Below, piece by piece: positions 55,515-64,000 of a stretch of 64,000 nt of DNA. The position numbers and the translations under genes are program-made. The notes beneath the pieces are model-generated. The model worked only from the letters and a program-made list of their open reading frames with translations. It made no database searches and was not told the origin of the DNA. The stretch comes from an uncultured Pelagibacteraceae bacterium (GTDB lineage: Bacteria; Pseudomonadota; Alphaproteobacteria; Pelagibacterales; Pelagibacteraceae): the NCBI GenBank assembly GCA_902585045.1, contig CACICB010000004.1, positions 1 to 64,000 on the forward strand. Reading direction: 5' to 3'. Positions within the stretch are counted from its first letter, which is position 1; each line of letters begins with the position of its first letter.

Positions 55515-57062
55515 TTACTTATAAGCTATCTCCCTAGCTGACATAATTAGTTCGTCAGCTTCTTTTCTAGATAAGGAAAATTCCTCGAGATAACCTTCAA
55601 TTCTTATTTTTTTTCCTCTAATTTCATCATAACCACCAATCAATTCATCAGATGAAAGGTCTGCAAAATCACTTAATTTTCTTATATTTTTTTGTCCCAA
55701 TATCACTAACATTCCCTGGGTCATTCCTTTTAAATTAATAAGTTTTTCTTCAACTCCTAATTCTTTTAATTTTAATGAAACAGCTTCTTTCTCTTTTATG
55801 ATTGTTTCTTTAGATCTATTTATTAGTTCTACGGCAGTTTCCTCATCTATTGCTTCAATTTTAGAAATATCATCTGGTTTAGATTGAGCTATTTCTTCGA
55901 TTGAAGTAAAACCTTCAGAAACAAGTAATTGACCTAAAGTTTCATCTACTTCTAAATTTTTAATTAAAGTTTCAGTTCGGTCTTTAAATTCTGCTTGTCG
56001 CCTTTCCGAGTCTTCTTTATCAGTAAGTATATCAATTTCAAAGTTAGTTAATTTTGAAGCTAACCTAACATTTTGTCCCCTTCTTCCTATAGCTTTACTT
56101 AAATTTTCCTCAGACAAAATTATATCAATTCTTTTATTTTCTTGATCAATTAGAACTCGCTGTATCTCTGCAGGGGAGAGAGATTCTGAAATTAATGTCG
56201 GTAAGTCTTCTGTCCATTTTATTATATCTATTTTTTCTCCGTGTAATTCATTTACTATAGTTTGAACTCTACTACCTCTCATACCAACACAAGCTCCTAC
56301 TGGGTCAATCGAAGAATCCTTGGAGTGAACACATATTTTAGCTCTACTTCCAGGGTCTCTTGCAACTGATTTGATTTCTATAGTTCCTTCATAAATTTCT
56401 GGAACTTCTTGGAAAAATAGTTTTGCTAAAAATTGGGGATGTGCTCTTGATAAAAATATTTGGTGACCTTTTAACTCCTTCTTTACTTCGTAACAATATG
56501 CTTTCACTCTATCACCAGTTTTGAGTATTTCTCTAGGTATTAATTCATCTTTTTTAATTACACCCTCTGCTTTACCAAGATCAATTATGACATTGCCATA
56601 TTCTAATCTTTTGATAATACCACTTAATATCAATCCTTGTTTATCTATGAAATCCTCATATTGCCTGTTCTTTTCTGCTTCTCTTACTCTACTACTTATG
56701 ACTTGTTTAGCGCTTTGAGCGGCTATCCGTCCAAAATCAATTTGAGGTAATTCTTCATATATTTTTTCTCCAATTTTTAACTCTTTTTTTTTATCTAACT
56801 TTTGAGCATCTTCTAAAGTAATTTCTCTTGCAGTGTCCTCGACCGACTCAACAATTTCTAGGACTTTTTGAATTTTTATATCGCCACTCTCCCTATCAAT
56901 ATTCACTTCAATATTGTTATCATTTCCAAATTTAGTAAGCGCAGCTTTCTTAATGGCGCTCTCCATAGAGTCTATTACCAACTCTTTATCAATAGATTTT
57001 TCATTAGCAACAGCTTCTACTATTCTTAAAAGTTCTAGTTTATCTAAGCCTCTATTTAGCAT
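55515..57062 (-). CDS. nusA: Transcription termination/antitermination factor NusA
   Basis: LLRIVEAVANEKSIDKELVIDSMESAIKKA; DPVGACVGMRGSRVQTIVNELHGEKIDII; LSKAIGRRGQNVRLASKLT. Confidence 0.96.
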   Translation of the reverse strand: MLNRGLDKLELLRIVEAVANEKSIDKELVIDSMESAIKKAALTKFGNDNNIEVNIDRESGDIKIQKVLEIVESVEDTAREITLEDAQKLDKKKELKIGEKIYEELPQIDFGRIAAQSAKQVISSRVREAEKNRQYEDFIDKQGLILSGIIKRLEYGNVIIDLGKAEGVIKKDELIPREILKTGDRVKAYCYEVKKELKGHQIFLSRAHPQFLAKLFFQEVPEIYEGTIEIKSVARDPGSRAKICVHSKDSSIDPVGACVGMRGSRVQTIVNELHGEKIDIIKWTEDLPTLISESLSPAEIQRVLIDQENKRIDIILSEENLSKAIGRRGQNVRLASKLTNFEIDILTDKEDSERRQAEFKDRTETLIKNLEVDETLGQLLVSEGFTSIEEIAQSKPDDISKIEAIDEETAVELINRSKETIIKEKEAVSLKLKELGVEEKLINLKGMTQGMLVILGQKNIRKLSDFADLSSDELIGGYDEIRGKKIRIEGYLEEFSLSRKEADELIMSAREIAYK

Positions 57063-57080
57063 TTTTAAAGCTCCTAAAAA

Positions 57081-57102
57081 AAAATGGGCTAATGCCCATT
57101 TT
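57081..57102 (-). terminator. Intrinsic terminator/attenuator in the metK-nusA leader
   Basis: Minus strand AAAATGGGC-ATTA-GCCCATTTT followed by five more Ts, then the SD AGGAGC. Confidence 0.8.
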
Positions 57103-57123
57103 GTATTATTAATAATTTTATTA

Positions 57124-57152
57124 ATTTTAAGTGAAAATGTTAATTATTTCAA
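57124..57152 (-). promoter_or_regulatory. Candidate sigma-70-type promoter for the nusA operon
   Basis: Minus strand TTGAAA (57152-57147) - 17 nt - TAAAAT (57129-57124), just after the metK stop. Confidence 0.5.
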
Positions 57153-57154
57153 GA

Positions 57155-58318
57155 TTACAATTTGAATAAGTCTAATTTATCTGTCTTTTCCCATGTAAAC
57201 TCACCCTTATTTGTGGGTTTTCTACCAAAGTGGCCATAAGCTGAAGTGATTTGATAAATTGGATTATTCAATTTTAACATTTCCCTAATACCTCTTGGTG
57301 ATAAGTCAAAGTTCTTTTCTATTATTTCCATTGTCTTTCTTACTTTTGCTTCGTCTTCGTCTGCTAGTTTTACAAAAATAGATAGTGGTTTGGAGACACC
57401 GATTGCATAAGCTAATTGGATAAGACATTTTTCTGAAACACCTGCTGAAACAATATTTTTAGCTAAGTATCTTGCCGCATAAGCAGCAGACCTGTCAACT
57501 TTTGTTGGGTCTTTTCCTGAAAATGCTCCTCCTCCATGTGGAGCAGATCCTCCATAAGTATCTACAATAATTTTTCTACCTGTTAGCCCTGTGTCCCCAT
57601 CTGGACCACCAATAATGAATTGTCCTGTAGGGTTAATATATATTTCTTTGGGATCTAAACTTTCCAGAAAATGAGAAGGTATAGATTTATTTATATAAGG
57701 AATTACCAGCTCTTTAACTTGATTTTGGTTTAAATCTTTCGAATGTTGAGTTGAAATAACAACTGAAGTTACTTTCACTGGCTTGTTGTTCTGATATAAC
57801 ATTGTGACCTGACTTTTATTATCTGGCTCGATACCTTTTAAATTTCCCTTCTTTCTATCTTCAGCCATTAATCTCAAAATTTTATGTGAGTAGTGAATTG
57901 GTGCAGGCATTAATTCTTCAGTTTCATTGCAGGCATAACCAAACATCAATCCTTGATCGCCAGCTCCCTCGTCTTTATTATCTTTTGAGTCTACTCCCAT
58001 TGCGATATCACTAGACTGCTCATGAAGGTAGTTTTCAATTTTTGCGTTTTTCCAACTGAAACCCTTCTGATCATAACCAATATCTTTTATGCAATCTCTA
58101 ATTTTGTTTATAAGTTCATCATTATTTATTTTTGGACCTCTAGTCTCACCTGCAAGAACAACTCTATTAGTTGTAGTCAATGTTTCGCAAGCCACTCTAG
58201 AAACTGGATCTCTAGAAAGGTAAGTGTCCACTACCATATCTGAAATTCTGTCACTTACTTTATCAGGATGACCTTCCGAAACTGACTCGCTTGTAAATAA
58301 GTAATTATTAGTTGTCAT
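57155..58318 (-). CDS. metK: S-adenosylmethionine synthetase
   Basis: [58 protein letters not shown]. Confidence 0.97.
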   Translation of the reverse strand: MTTNNYLFTSESVSEGHPDKVSDRISDMVVDTYLSRDPVSRVACETLTTTNRVVLAGETRGPKINNDELINKIRDCIKDIGYDQKGFSWKNAKIENYLHEQSSDIAMGVDSKDNKDEGAGDQGLMFGYACNETEELMPAPIHYSHKILRLMAEDRKKGNLKGIEPDNKSQVTMLYQNNKPVKVTSVVISTQHSKDLNQNQVKELVIPYINKSIPSHFLESLDPKEIYINPTGQFIIGGPDGDTGLTGRKIIVDTYGGSAPHGGGAFSGKDPTKVDRSAAYAARYLAKNIVSAGVSEKCLIQLAYAIGVSKPLSIFVKLADEDEAKVRKTMEIIEKNFDLSPRGIREMLKLNNPIYQITSAYGHFGRKPTNKGEFTWEKTDKLDLFKL

Positions 58319-59864
58319 TTTTTTTTAAAATTAGAAAAGTTAAAATATATGTAATTAAAAGAACAAAAAATATCAAATCATTTTTATTTTTATTTTTATT
58401 TTTTAATAGTGGAATCTCTAGCTCGATATTACCAGCCTCATTAGGACCTAATTTCTTAATTATATTTCCTTTATTATCAATAATAGCACTTATACCTTTG
58501 TTAGCTGACCTTATCAAAAAAGAGTTTTGCTCAATAGCTCTGAATATTGTTTTTGAGAAATGCTGATAAGGACCAATTGAGTCACCAAACCATCCGTCCT
58601 CAGAAATATTTACTATTAAATTGGTATTAATATCTGACTTTTGAATAAATTTTGTAAATATTATCTCGTAACAAATAAGTGGTAAAATGTTTAAATTTTC
58701 ATATATCAGATTATTTTGATTGTTACCTCTAAGAAAAGATCCATGGCCCTCAGTAATTTTTTTAAATCCAAATTTATTCATTATTTTTTGAAATGGCAAA
58801 AATTCTCCGAAAGGAACTAGTTTTTGTTTTTTATACTCTTGAATTATTTCCATTTTATTGTTGATAATTATTAAACTATTGAAATAACCATTCTTTTGTG
58901 AGTCAAACCTATTAACACCAAAAAGAATTAAATGATTTTTTCTAAAGTTTTTTAAAAAAATATTTTTGAATGGTCTTAATTCATCAAAACTATATCCACT
59001 AAAAACACCCTCTGGCCAGATATATAAAGTTTTGGTATCATTGCTTACTTCGCTAATTTTTATTAATTTATTCAGTCTTTTCTCAATATCTTTATCATTT
59101 AATCCATATTCTAATTTAAAATTTGGAGAAATAACCTTTATATTAAATTTTTCGTCGACAGTTTTTAAATTTGATTTATTTTTATTAATTGAGTGATTGC
59201 CATAAATAAATAAAGCAAAAATAATTAGAGGCACAGTACTTAAAGTTAAAAATTTTTTTTTTAAATTGATCTTAAAAAATAGTATAGAGGGTAAAAGAAA
59301 AATTGTTAAAAAAATTAAATTTAAAGAAAATAAGCCAAGTCTATCTAAAATTTGAATTATTTCTGTTGACCAGGAAAAACTATAAATCCACAAATTCCAA
59401 GGAAAACCAGTAAGTATATTTGCTCTAAGATAGTCTGAAAAAGCTAAACTCCCAGAAAAAATTATGATGGATAAAAAATTTAGTTTCAAAAATGGTCCTA
59501 TAATTAACGTTACAAGTGAAAAAAATAAGCTTAGAAATAAAGGTATAAGTATTAATCCGAAAGGAATTAAAATCTTAAAACTTTCATCAAAAGTTAATGA
59601 ATGTGTTATCCAATGTATGCCACTTAAAAAATATCCAAACCCAAATGCTGTTCCATAAATGAATAGATTTTTTCTGAAAGGTTTTTTTCTATAAGTACCT
59701 TTTGATTTTTTTTTAATATAAACTACTAAATAAAAAAAAATTGGTAGTACTATAAAATTGATTAAACTTAAATTAAAAGGCTGAAAAGAAAACACTGTCA
59801 GTGACCCAAGTGTAAATGGAAGTAAATATAAAGTATAAAAACGATTGTTAAGGAAGCTTTCCAT
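58308..59864 (-). CDS. lnt: Apolipoprotein N-acyltransferase
   Basis: [51 protein letters not shown]. Confidence 0.94.
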   Translation of the reverse strand: MESFLNNRFYTLYLLPFTLGSLTVFSFQPFNLSLINFIVLPIFFYLVVYIKKKSKGTYRKKPFRKNLFIYGTAFGFGYFLSGIHWITHSLTFDESFKILIPFGLILIPLFLSLFFSLVTLIIGPFLKLNFLSIIIFSGSLAFSDYLRANILTGFPWNLWIYSFSWSTEIIQILDRLGLFSLNLIFLTIFLLPSILFFKINLKKKFLTLSTVPLIIFALFIYGNHSINKNKSNLKTVDEKFNIKVISPNFKLEYGLNDKDIEKRLNKLIKISEVSNDTKTLYIWPEGVFSGYSFDELRPFKNIFLKNFRKNHLILFGVNRFDSQKNGYFNSLIIINNKMEIIQEYKKQKLVPFGEFLPFQKIMNKFGFKKITEGHGSFLRGNNQNNLIYENLNILPLICYEIIFTKFIQKSDINTNLIVNISEDGWFGDSIGPYQHFSKTIFRAIEQNSFLIRSANKGISAIIDNKGNIIKKLGPNEAGNIELEIPLLKNKNKNKNDLIFFVLLITYILTFLILKKNDN

Positions 59865-59867
59865 ATA

Positions 59868-60332
59868 TTAATTTAAATATGAAAAAAATCTTTTTTCTAT
59901 TTTAATCATTTTTAGAAAATCTAAATCTTTTTTATGATCATACCCTAATAGATGTACTAAACCATGTATCCAAAGTTTATTAAACTCTATAATGAAATTT
60001 GTTTTATTATCTTTATTTTGGATTTTATTTAAATTAATTATGATATCTCCTAAATAAATTTCTTTATCATTCTTAATCTTTTTTTTAAATTCTTTTTTAG
60101 TATAAAAAGGGAAAGATAAGACATCAGTTTCTATATTTTTTTTTCTAAATTTATTATTTAATTTTTTTATTTCATTGCTGCTAGTCAATACAAGTGTACA
60201 AAATATTACCTTTTCTTTATGTTTGGTAAATTTTTTATTAAGTTTATTAATCTTATTTTGAATAAATGTGTTTGGGTTTTTCAAATACTTCTTCCAAGAC
60301 TTGTTATTGGAAATTGTATTAATCTTTATCAT
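59868..60332 (-). CDS. ybeY: Endoribonuclease YbeY
   Basis: NKKFRKKNIETDVLSFPF; YLGDIIINL; LWIHGLVHLLGYDHKKD. Confidence 0.93.
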   Translation of the reverse strand: MIKINTISNNKSWKKYLKNPNTFIQNKINKLNKKFTKHKEKVIFCTLVLTSSNEIKKLNNKFRKKNIETDVLSFPFYTKKEFKKKIKNDKEIYLGDIIINLNKIQNKDNKTNFIIEFNKLWIHGLVHLLGYDHKKDLDFLKMIKIEKRFFSYLN

Positions 60333-61323
60333 CGATTTTTTTTGTCTGATAAGCTCTTATAATTTTTGACACTAATGGATGTCTAACTACATCATTATGA
60401 TCGAATTCAATTATTTTTATCTCTTTCAAATCTCTAAGAATATTTTTAGATTTAATTAACCCTGAATAGGATTTATTCACTAAATCGATTTGCGAAGGAT
60501 CACCATTTACAACTAGTTTTGAGTTTTCACCAATTCTGGTTAAAAACATTTTTATTTGAGTCTCTGTAGCATTTTGAGCCTCATCCAATATTGCGAAGCA
60601 ATTTTTCAAGGTTCTTCCCCTCATAAATGCTAATGGTGCTATCTCTATCTCGCCTGTTTCAATTTTTTTGTCAATTTTTTCTGCTCCAAAAAGTTCATAC
60701 AGTGCGTCGTATAAAGGTCTTAAGTATGGATCAACTTTTTCTTTCATGTCTCCAGGTAAAAAACCTAATTTTTCTCCTGCTTCTACTGCAGGTCTAGATA
60801 AAATCACTCTTTCAATTTTCTTTTCCATCAACATTGAAACTCCAACTGAAACAGCTAAAAAACTTTTCCCTGTTCCAGCCGGGCCTAAAGACATGATAAT
60901 GTCATTCTCTTTAAGAGCTGTTATATAATCTGATTGCTTTTCAGATCTTGCAATTACAGATTTTCTAGGAGTTTTAATTAATTGTTTAAAAGATTTTACG
61001 TTAGACTTTTCTAATTCAATATTTTTTTTCACAGATAATATTATATCCTCTTTTTCAATAATTTTTGTTAAAAAATATTTATTTGCTAGAAATTTAATTG
61101 CTTCACGAAAAACATTTATATTTTCATTTTCACCTTTACATGTAATCGAATTACCCCTAAAAAATACTTTAGTTTTAGTAAGTTTAGCAAGTTCTTTTAA
61201 ATGTGAATCAAATTGCCCTACAACAGACATTAACAATTCATTGTCATTTATTTGAACATTAAGTGTTTCGTTATCAATTTTTTTGACTACTAAATTTTGA
61301 TCTAATTTGCTTATCTCAGACAT
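60319..61323 (-). CDS. PhoH family ATPase
   Basis: SLGPAGTGKSFLAVSVGVSML; SRPAVEAGEKLGFLPGDMKEKVDPYLRPLYDAL; ILDEAQNATETQIKMFLTRIG. Confidence 0.94.
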   Translation of the reverse strand: MSEISKLDQNLVVKKIDNETLNVQINDNELLMSVVGQFDSHLKELAKLTKTKVFFRGNSITCKGENENINVFREAIKFLANKYFLTKIIEKEDIILSVKKNIELEKSNVKSFKQLIKTPRKSVIARSEKQSDYITALKENDIIMSLGPAGTGKSFLAVSVGVSMLMEKKIERVILSRPAVEAGEKLGFLPGDMKEKVDPYLRPLYDALYELFGAEKIDKKIETGEIEIAPLAFMRGRTLKNCFAILDEAQNATETQIKMFLTRIGENSKLVVNGDPSQIDLVNKSYSGLIKSKNILRDLKEIKIIEFDHNDVVRHPLVSKIIRAYQTKKIDDKD

Positions 61324-61325
61324 AG

Positions 61326-62696
61326 TTACGCAGCAAAATTCCTTTTATTAAATCTTTGTGTTATTTCACCAAATAGAGTGTTTTGATTTCCATTAGTAAT
61401 TTTTACTTCTTTAATTTTTCCCTTTAAATTTTCTTTTGTTTTAACTATTACTGAATTTGAATATTCATCTCTGCCAAAATACTCATCTTTATTTTTTACT
61501 TTATTCTCAAATAGAACTAAAGATGTCCTGTTAAAAAGACTTCTTCTATATTTTAATTTAATTTTTTCAGCAGCACTTTGAAACAAAACTAATCTTTTTT
61601 TGGCTACTTTATTATCAATCTCGGTCAACTTAGCTGCAGGAGTTCCAGGTCTAGGACTAAAAATAAAAGAAAAACAATTTATAAACTCAATTTTACTCAA
61701 TAGTTTTAATGTTTCATCAAAATCTGTATCTGTCTCGCCTGGATAGCCAATAATAAAATCACTAGAAAATCTTATCATTGGATTTACCGCTTTAAGTTTG
61801 TGAATTATTTCTAAATAATCTTCGACTGTGTGTTTCCTATTCATCGCCTTCAATATTTTATCTGATCCGCTTTGGATTGGTAAATGAATTAATGGCATTA
61901 ATTTTTTCATTTTATTATCATGTACATTAATCAGATCTTCCGTGAAATCTTTAGGGTGCGACGTAGTATATCTAATTCTTTTAATATTTTTTAATTTAGA
62001 TATTTCAAAAATAAGATTTGAGAGTTTTTTATCATTATAACTGTAAGCATTGACGTTTTGACCTAATAAAGTGATTTCTCTTGCGCCACTATCTGCTAAA
62101 TCTTTACTTTCTCTGATTAATTCATTTATCGGTCTCGAAAATTCTGCACCTCTAGTATATGGAACAACACAAAACTTACAAAACTTATCACAACCTTCTT
62201 GAATTGTTAAAAGTGAAGACACACTATTGTCAGAATTTTTATAATAATTCAACGTATCAAACTTTTCTCTAACATCAAAATCTGTAGAATTTTTTTGCAA
62301 TGATTCTTTCTCAATACTTTGTATAATTTGATTAAACTTGTGAAAAGATTGAGGTCCTATAACGGCATCAATGTATTTTTCTTTTTCTAAAAGAATTTCA
62401 CCTTCAGCTTGTGCTACACAGCCTGTTACCACAACAATTGGTTTTTTTTTATCTTTAAAATTTTTTTTTATTCTTCCAATATCATGGTACACTTTATCTG
62501 TAGCTTTCTCTCTGATGTGACAAGTATTTAAAACATAACAGTCTGCTTTAGTTGGTTCACTTGTTTTTTCATAATTTATAGACTTAGCGAGATCATAAAT
62601 ACGATTACTATCGTATTCATTCATTTGACAACCAAAAGTTTTTATAAAGATTTTTTTTTCCAAATTATTTTTTAATTTTTGAACCGTATAGCTCAA
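61326..62696 (-). CDS. miaB: tRNA-2-methylthio-N6-dimethylallyladenosine synthase
   Basis: IKTFGCQMNEYDSNRI; QEGCDKFCKFCVVPYTRGAEFSRP; LLGQNVNAY. Confidence 0.96.
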   Translation of the reverse strand: MSYTVQKLKNNLEKKIFIKTFGCQMNEYDSNRIYDLAKSINYEKTSEPTKADCYVLNTCHIREKATDKVYHDIGRIKKNFKDKKKPIVVVTGCVAQAEGEILLEKEKYIDAVIGPQSFHKFNQIIQSIEKESLQKNSTDFDVREKFDTLNYYKNSDNSVSSLLTIQEGCDKFCKFCVVPYTRGAEFSRPINELIRESKDLADSGAREITLLGQNVNAYSYNDKKLSNLIFEISKLKNIKRIRYTTSHPKDFTEDLINVHDNKMKKLMPLIHLPIQSGSDKILKAMNRKHTVEDYLEIIHKLKAVNPMIRFSSDFIIGYPGETDTDFDETLKLLSKIEFINCFSFIFSPRPGTPAAKLTEIDNKVAKKRLVLFQSAAEKIKLKYRRSLFNRTSLVLFENKVKNKDEYFGRDEYSNSVIVKTKENLKGKIKEVKITNGNQNTLFGEITQRFNKRNFAA

Positions 62697-63084
62697 GTTT
62701 ATGATCTACAAGATTGTATCCAAGTTTTTTAGCAATTTTTTTTTGAAGTTCTTCTATATCTTTATCAACAAATTCAACTATTTCACCGCTGTTTATATCA
62801 ATTAAATGATTGTGGTCGTCATTAATTTCATATCTTGCCTTACCTGCTTTAAAATCATGTTTGACTAAAATACCAGCTTCTTCAAAAAGTTTAACGGTCC
62901 TATAAACCGTTGCTATACTAATTTTGTCGTCAATAGCTGTTACTCTTTTATGAAGTTCATCAACATCTGGATGATCTTTGGAACCATAAATTTCTTTAGA
63001 CTCGGAAAGAATTTTAGCGATAACTTTTCTTTGATCAGTTAACCTTACACCTTTTTGTTTACATTTTTCCTCAATTATACTCAT
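62665..63084 (-). CDS. fur: Fur-family transcriptional regulator (Fur/Mur)
   Basis: GVRLTDQRKVIAKIL; ISIATVYRTVKLFEEAGIL; DDHNHLIDINSGEIVEF. Confidence 0.92.
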   Translation of the reverse strand: MSIIEEKCKQKGVRLTDQRKVIAKILSESKEIYGSKDHPDVDELHKRVTAIDDKISIATVYRTVKLFEEAGILVKHDFKAGKARYEINDDHNHLIDINSGEIVEFVDKDIEELQKKIAKKLGYNLVDHKLELYGSKIKK

Positions 63085-63092
63085 AGATTAAT

Positions 63093-63476
63093 TTAACTTA
63101 AATAAATAGGTTTTATCAATTTTTTTTCAATTAAATTTTTGTTTAACAAATTCTCTATATTTTCTTGATTAAATTGCTTTAAATCTGTCTCTTTGTATCC
63201 AAATAATTTGATTTTTTTAGAAATTTTCAACCCTTTTGCGATTGCTAGGGATATTCTTAGTCCAGAGAAGCTACCTGGTCCCTGATTGACAATTATACTG
63301 AAATTATGGTCCAGTTTAGCACTATGAGACTTAAGAAATTTCATTATTTCTAAAACCAGTTGCTCATTGTTATTTTTTTTTTTTTCGAAGTCGTGAATAA
63401 AAAATTCTTTATTTATTCTCAAACCTAATTTATCATCTTTACCGATGTATTTAATTATTAAAAAATTTTCGATCAT
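63093..63476 (-). CDS. tsaB: TsaB-like protein, short form
   Basis: IIVNQGPGSFSGLRISLAIAKGLKISKKIKLFGY; position beside fur/miaB; only 127 aa. Confidence 0.75.
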   Translation of the reverse strand: MIENFLIIKYIGKDDKLGLRINKEFFIHDFEKKKNNNEQLVLEIMKFLKSHSAKLDHNFSIIVNQGPGSFSGLRISLAIAKGLKISKKIKLFGYKETDLKQFNQENIENLLNKNLIEKKLIKPIYLS

Positions 63477-63501
63477 TTTTTTTACCCTTATTATAACTTT
63501 T

Positions 63502-64000
63502 ATGTCTCATCAATCAAAGATGTTGGCTTCAAATAATCATAATTTTGATGATTTTGGACTTATTTCTATAATGTACCATAGATTTAATGAAAATAAATAT
63601 CCTTCTACCAATATTCAAATTGATGTATTCAAAGAGCAATTAAAAGTAATAGAAAAAGAAAAAATTAAATTTGTTCACCCAAATAATTTTGAGAAGAGTC
63701 TATCAGAAAACAAACATCAAAGAAAAATTTTGTTTACAGTAGATGATGGGTTGTTGTCATTTTATCAAAACGCTTGGCCTATATTAAAAAAAAAGAAAAT
63801 ACCGTTCATTCTTTTTGTTAATACTCGTGAGGTTGGCTCATATAACTATATGAATTGGGAACAAATACTTGAATTATATAAAGATGAAAATGTAGAGATT
63901 GGGAACCATAGTCACTCACATGAATATCTTGTGGAAGAAAATCCTGAAACAATAAAAAAAGACATTGTTAAATCCATAAAGATTTTTGAAGAGAAGCTCG
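63502..64000 (+). CDS. Polysaccharide deacetylase family protein (partial, runs off window)
   Basis: LISIMYHRFNENKYPSTNIQIDVFKEQL...LFTVDDGLLSFYQNAWPILKKKKIPFILFVNTREVG...GNHSHSHEYL. Confidence 0.85.
   Translation, partial: MSHQSKMLASNNHNFDDFGLISIMYHRFNENKYPSTNIQIDVFKEQLKVIEKEKIKFVHPNNFEKSLSENKHQRKILFTVDDGLLSFYQNAWPILKKKKIPFILFVNTREVGSYNYMNWEQILELYKDENVEIGNHSHSHEYLVEENPETIKKDIVKSIKIFEEKL

Noticed and set aside
57108-57125. ATTAATAA-TT-TTATTAAT palindrome in the nusA leader as an antiterminator
   Set aside because: Pure A/T palindrome expected in this composition and does not pair with the terminator stem

Overview
This is a dense, very AT-rich, streamlined alphaproteobacterial chromosomal window. 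Protein content and gene order suggest a SAR11/Pelagibacterales-type genome (inference, not verified by search). I see no rRNA, tRNA, transposon, prophage or CRISPR array. About 50 protein genes are recognisable, including: CFA-synthase-like (partial), oligopeptidase B, Hsp20, purine permease and phosphoribosyltransferase, an RND pump, murU/amgK/tsaE, ahcY, chvG/chvI, polA, bioY, regA and regB, an ODC-like/DHS-like/aguB/aguA polyamine operon, gyrB-dnaN-dnaA-rpsT, mutM, ubiE-ubiB-coaBC-dut, katG, irr, fabA-fabB-fabI, pnp-rpsO-rbfA-infB-nusA, metK, lnt, ybeY, phoH, miaB, fur and a short tsaB. The most interesting signals are in the few real intergenic spaces. (1) The polyamine operon leader has a 16-codon basic micro-ORF overlapping an intrinsic terminator, which looks like a leader-peptide attenuator. 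(2) The hsp20 leader has a ROSE-type RNA thermometer behind an RpoH-like promoter. (3) An intrinsic terminator lies between a promoter and the nusA Shine-Dalgarno, a candidate NusA attenuator. (4) A 23-nt motif matching at 21/23 positions precedes both katG and irr, a candidate shared Irr/peroxide operator. (5) The operon ODC-like + DHS-like + AguB + AguA suggests an unusual polyamine route.
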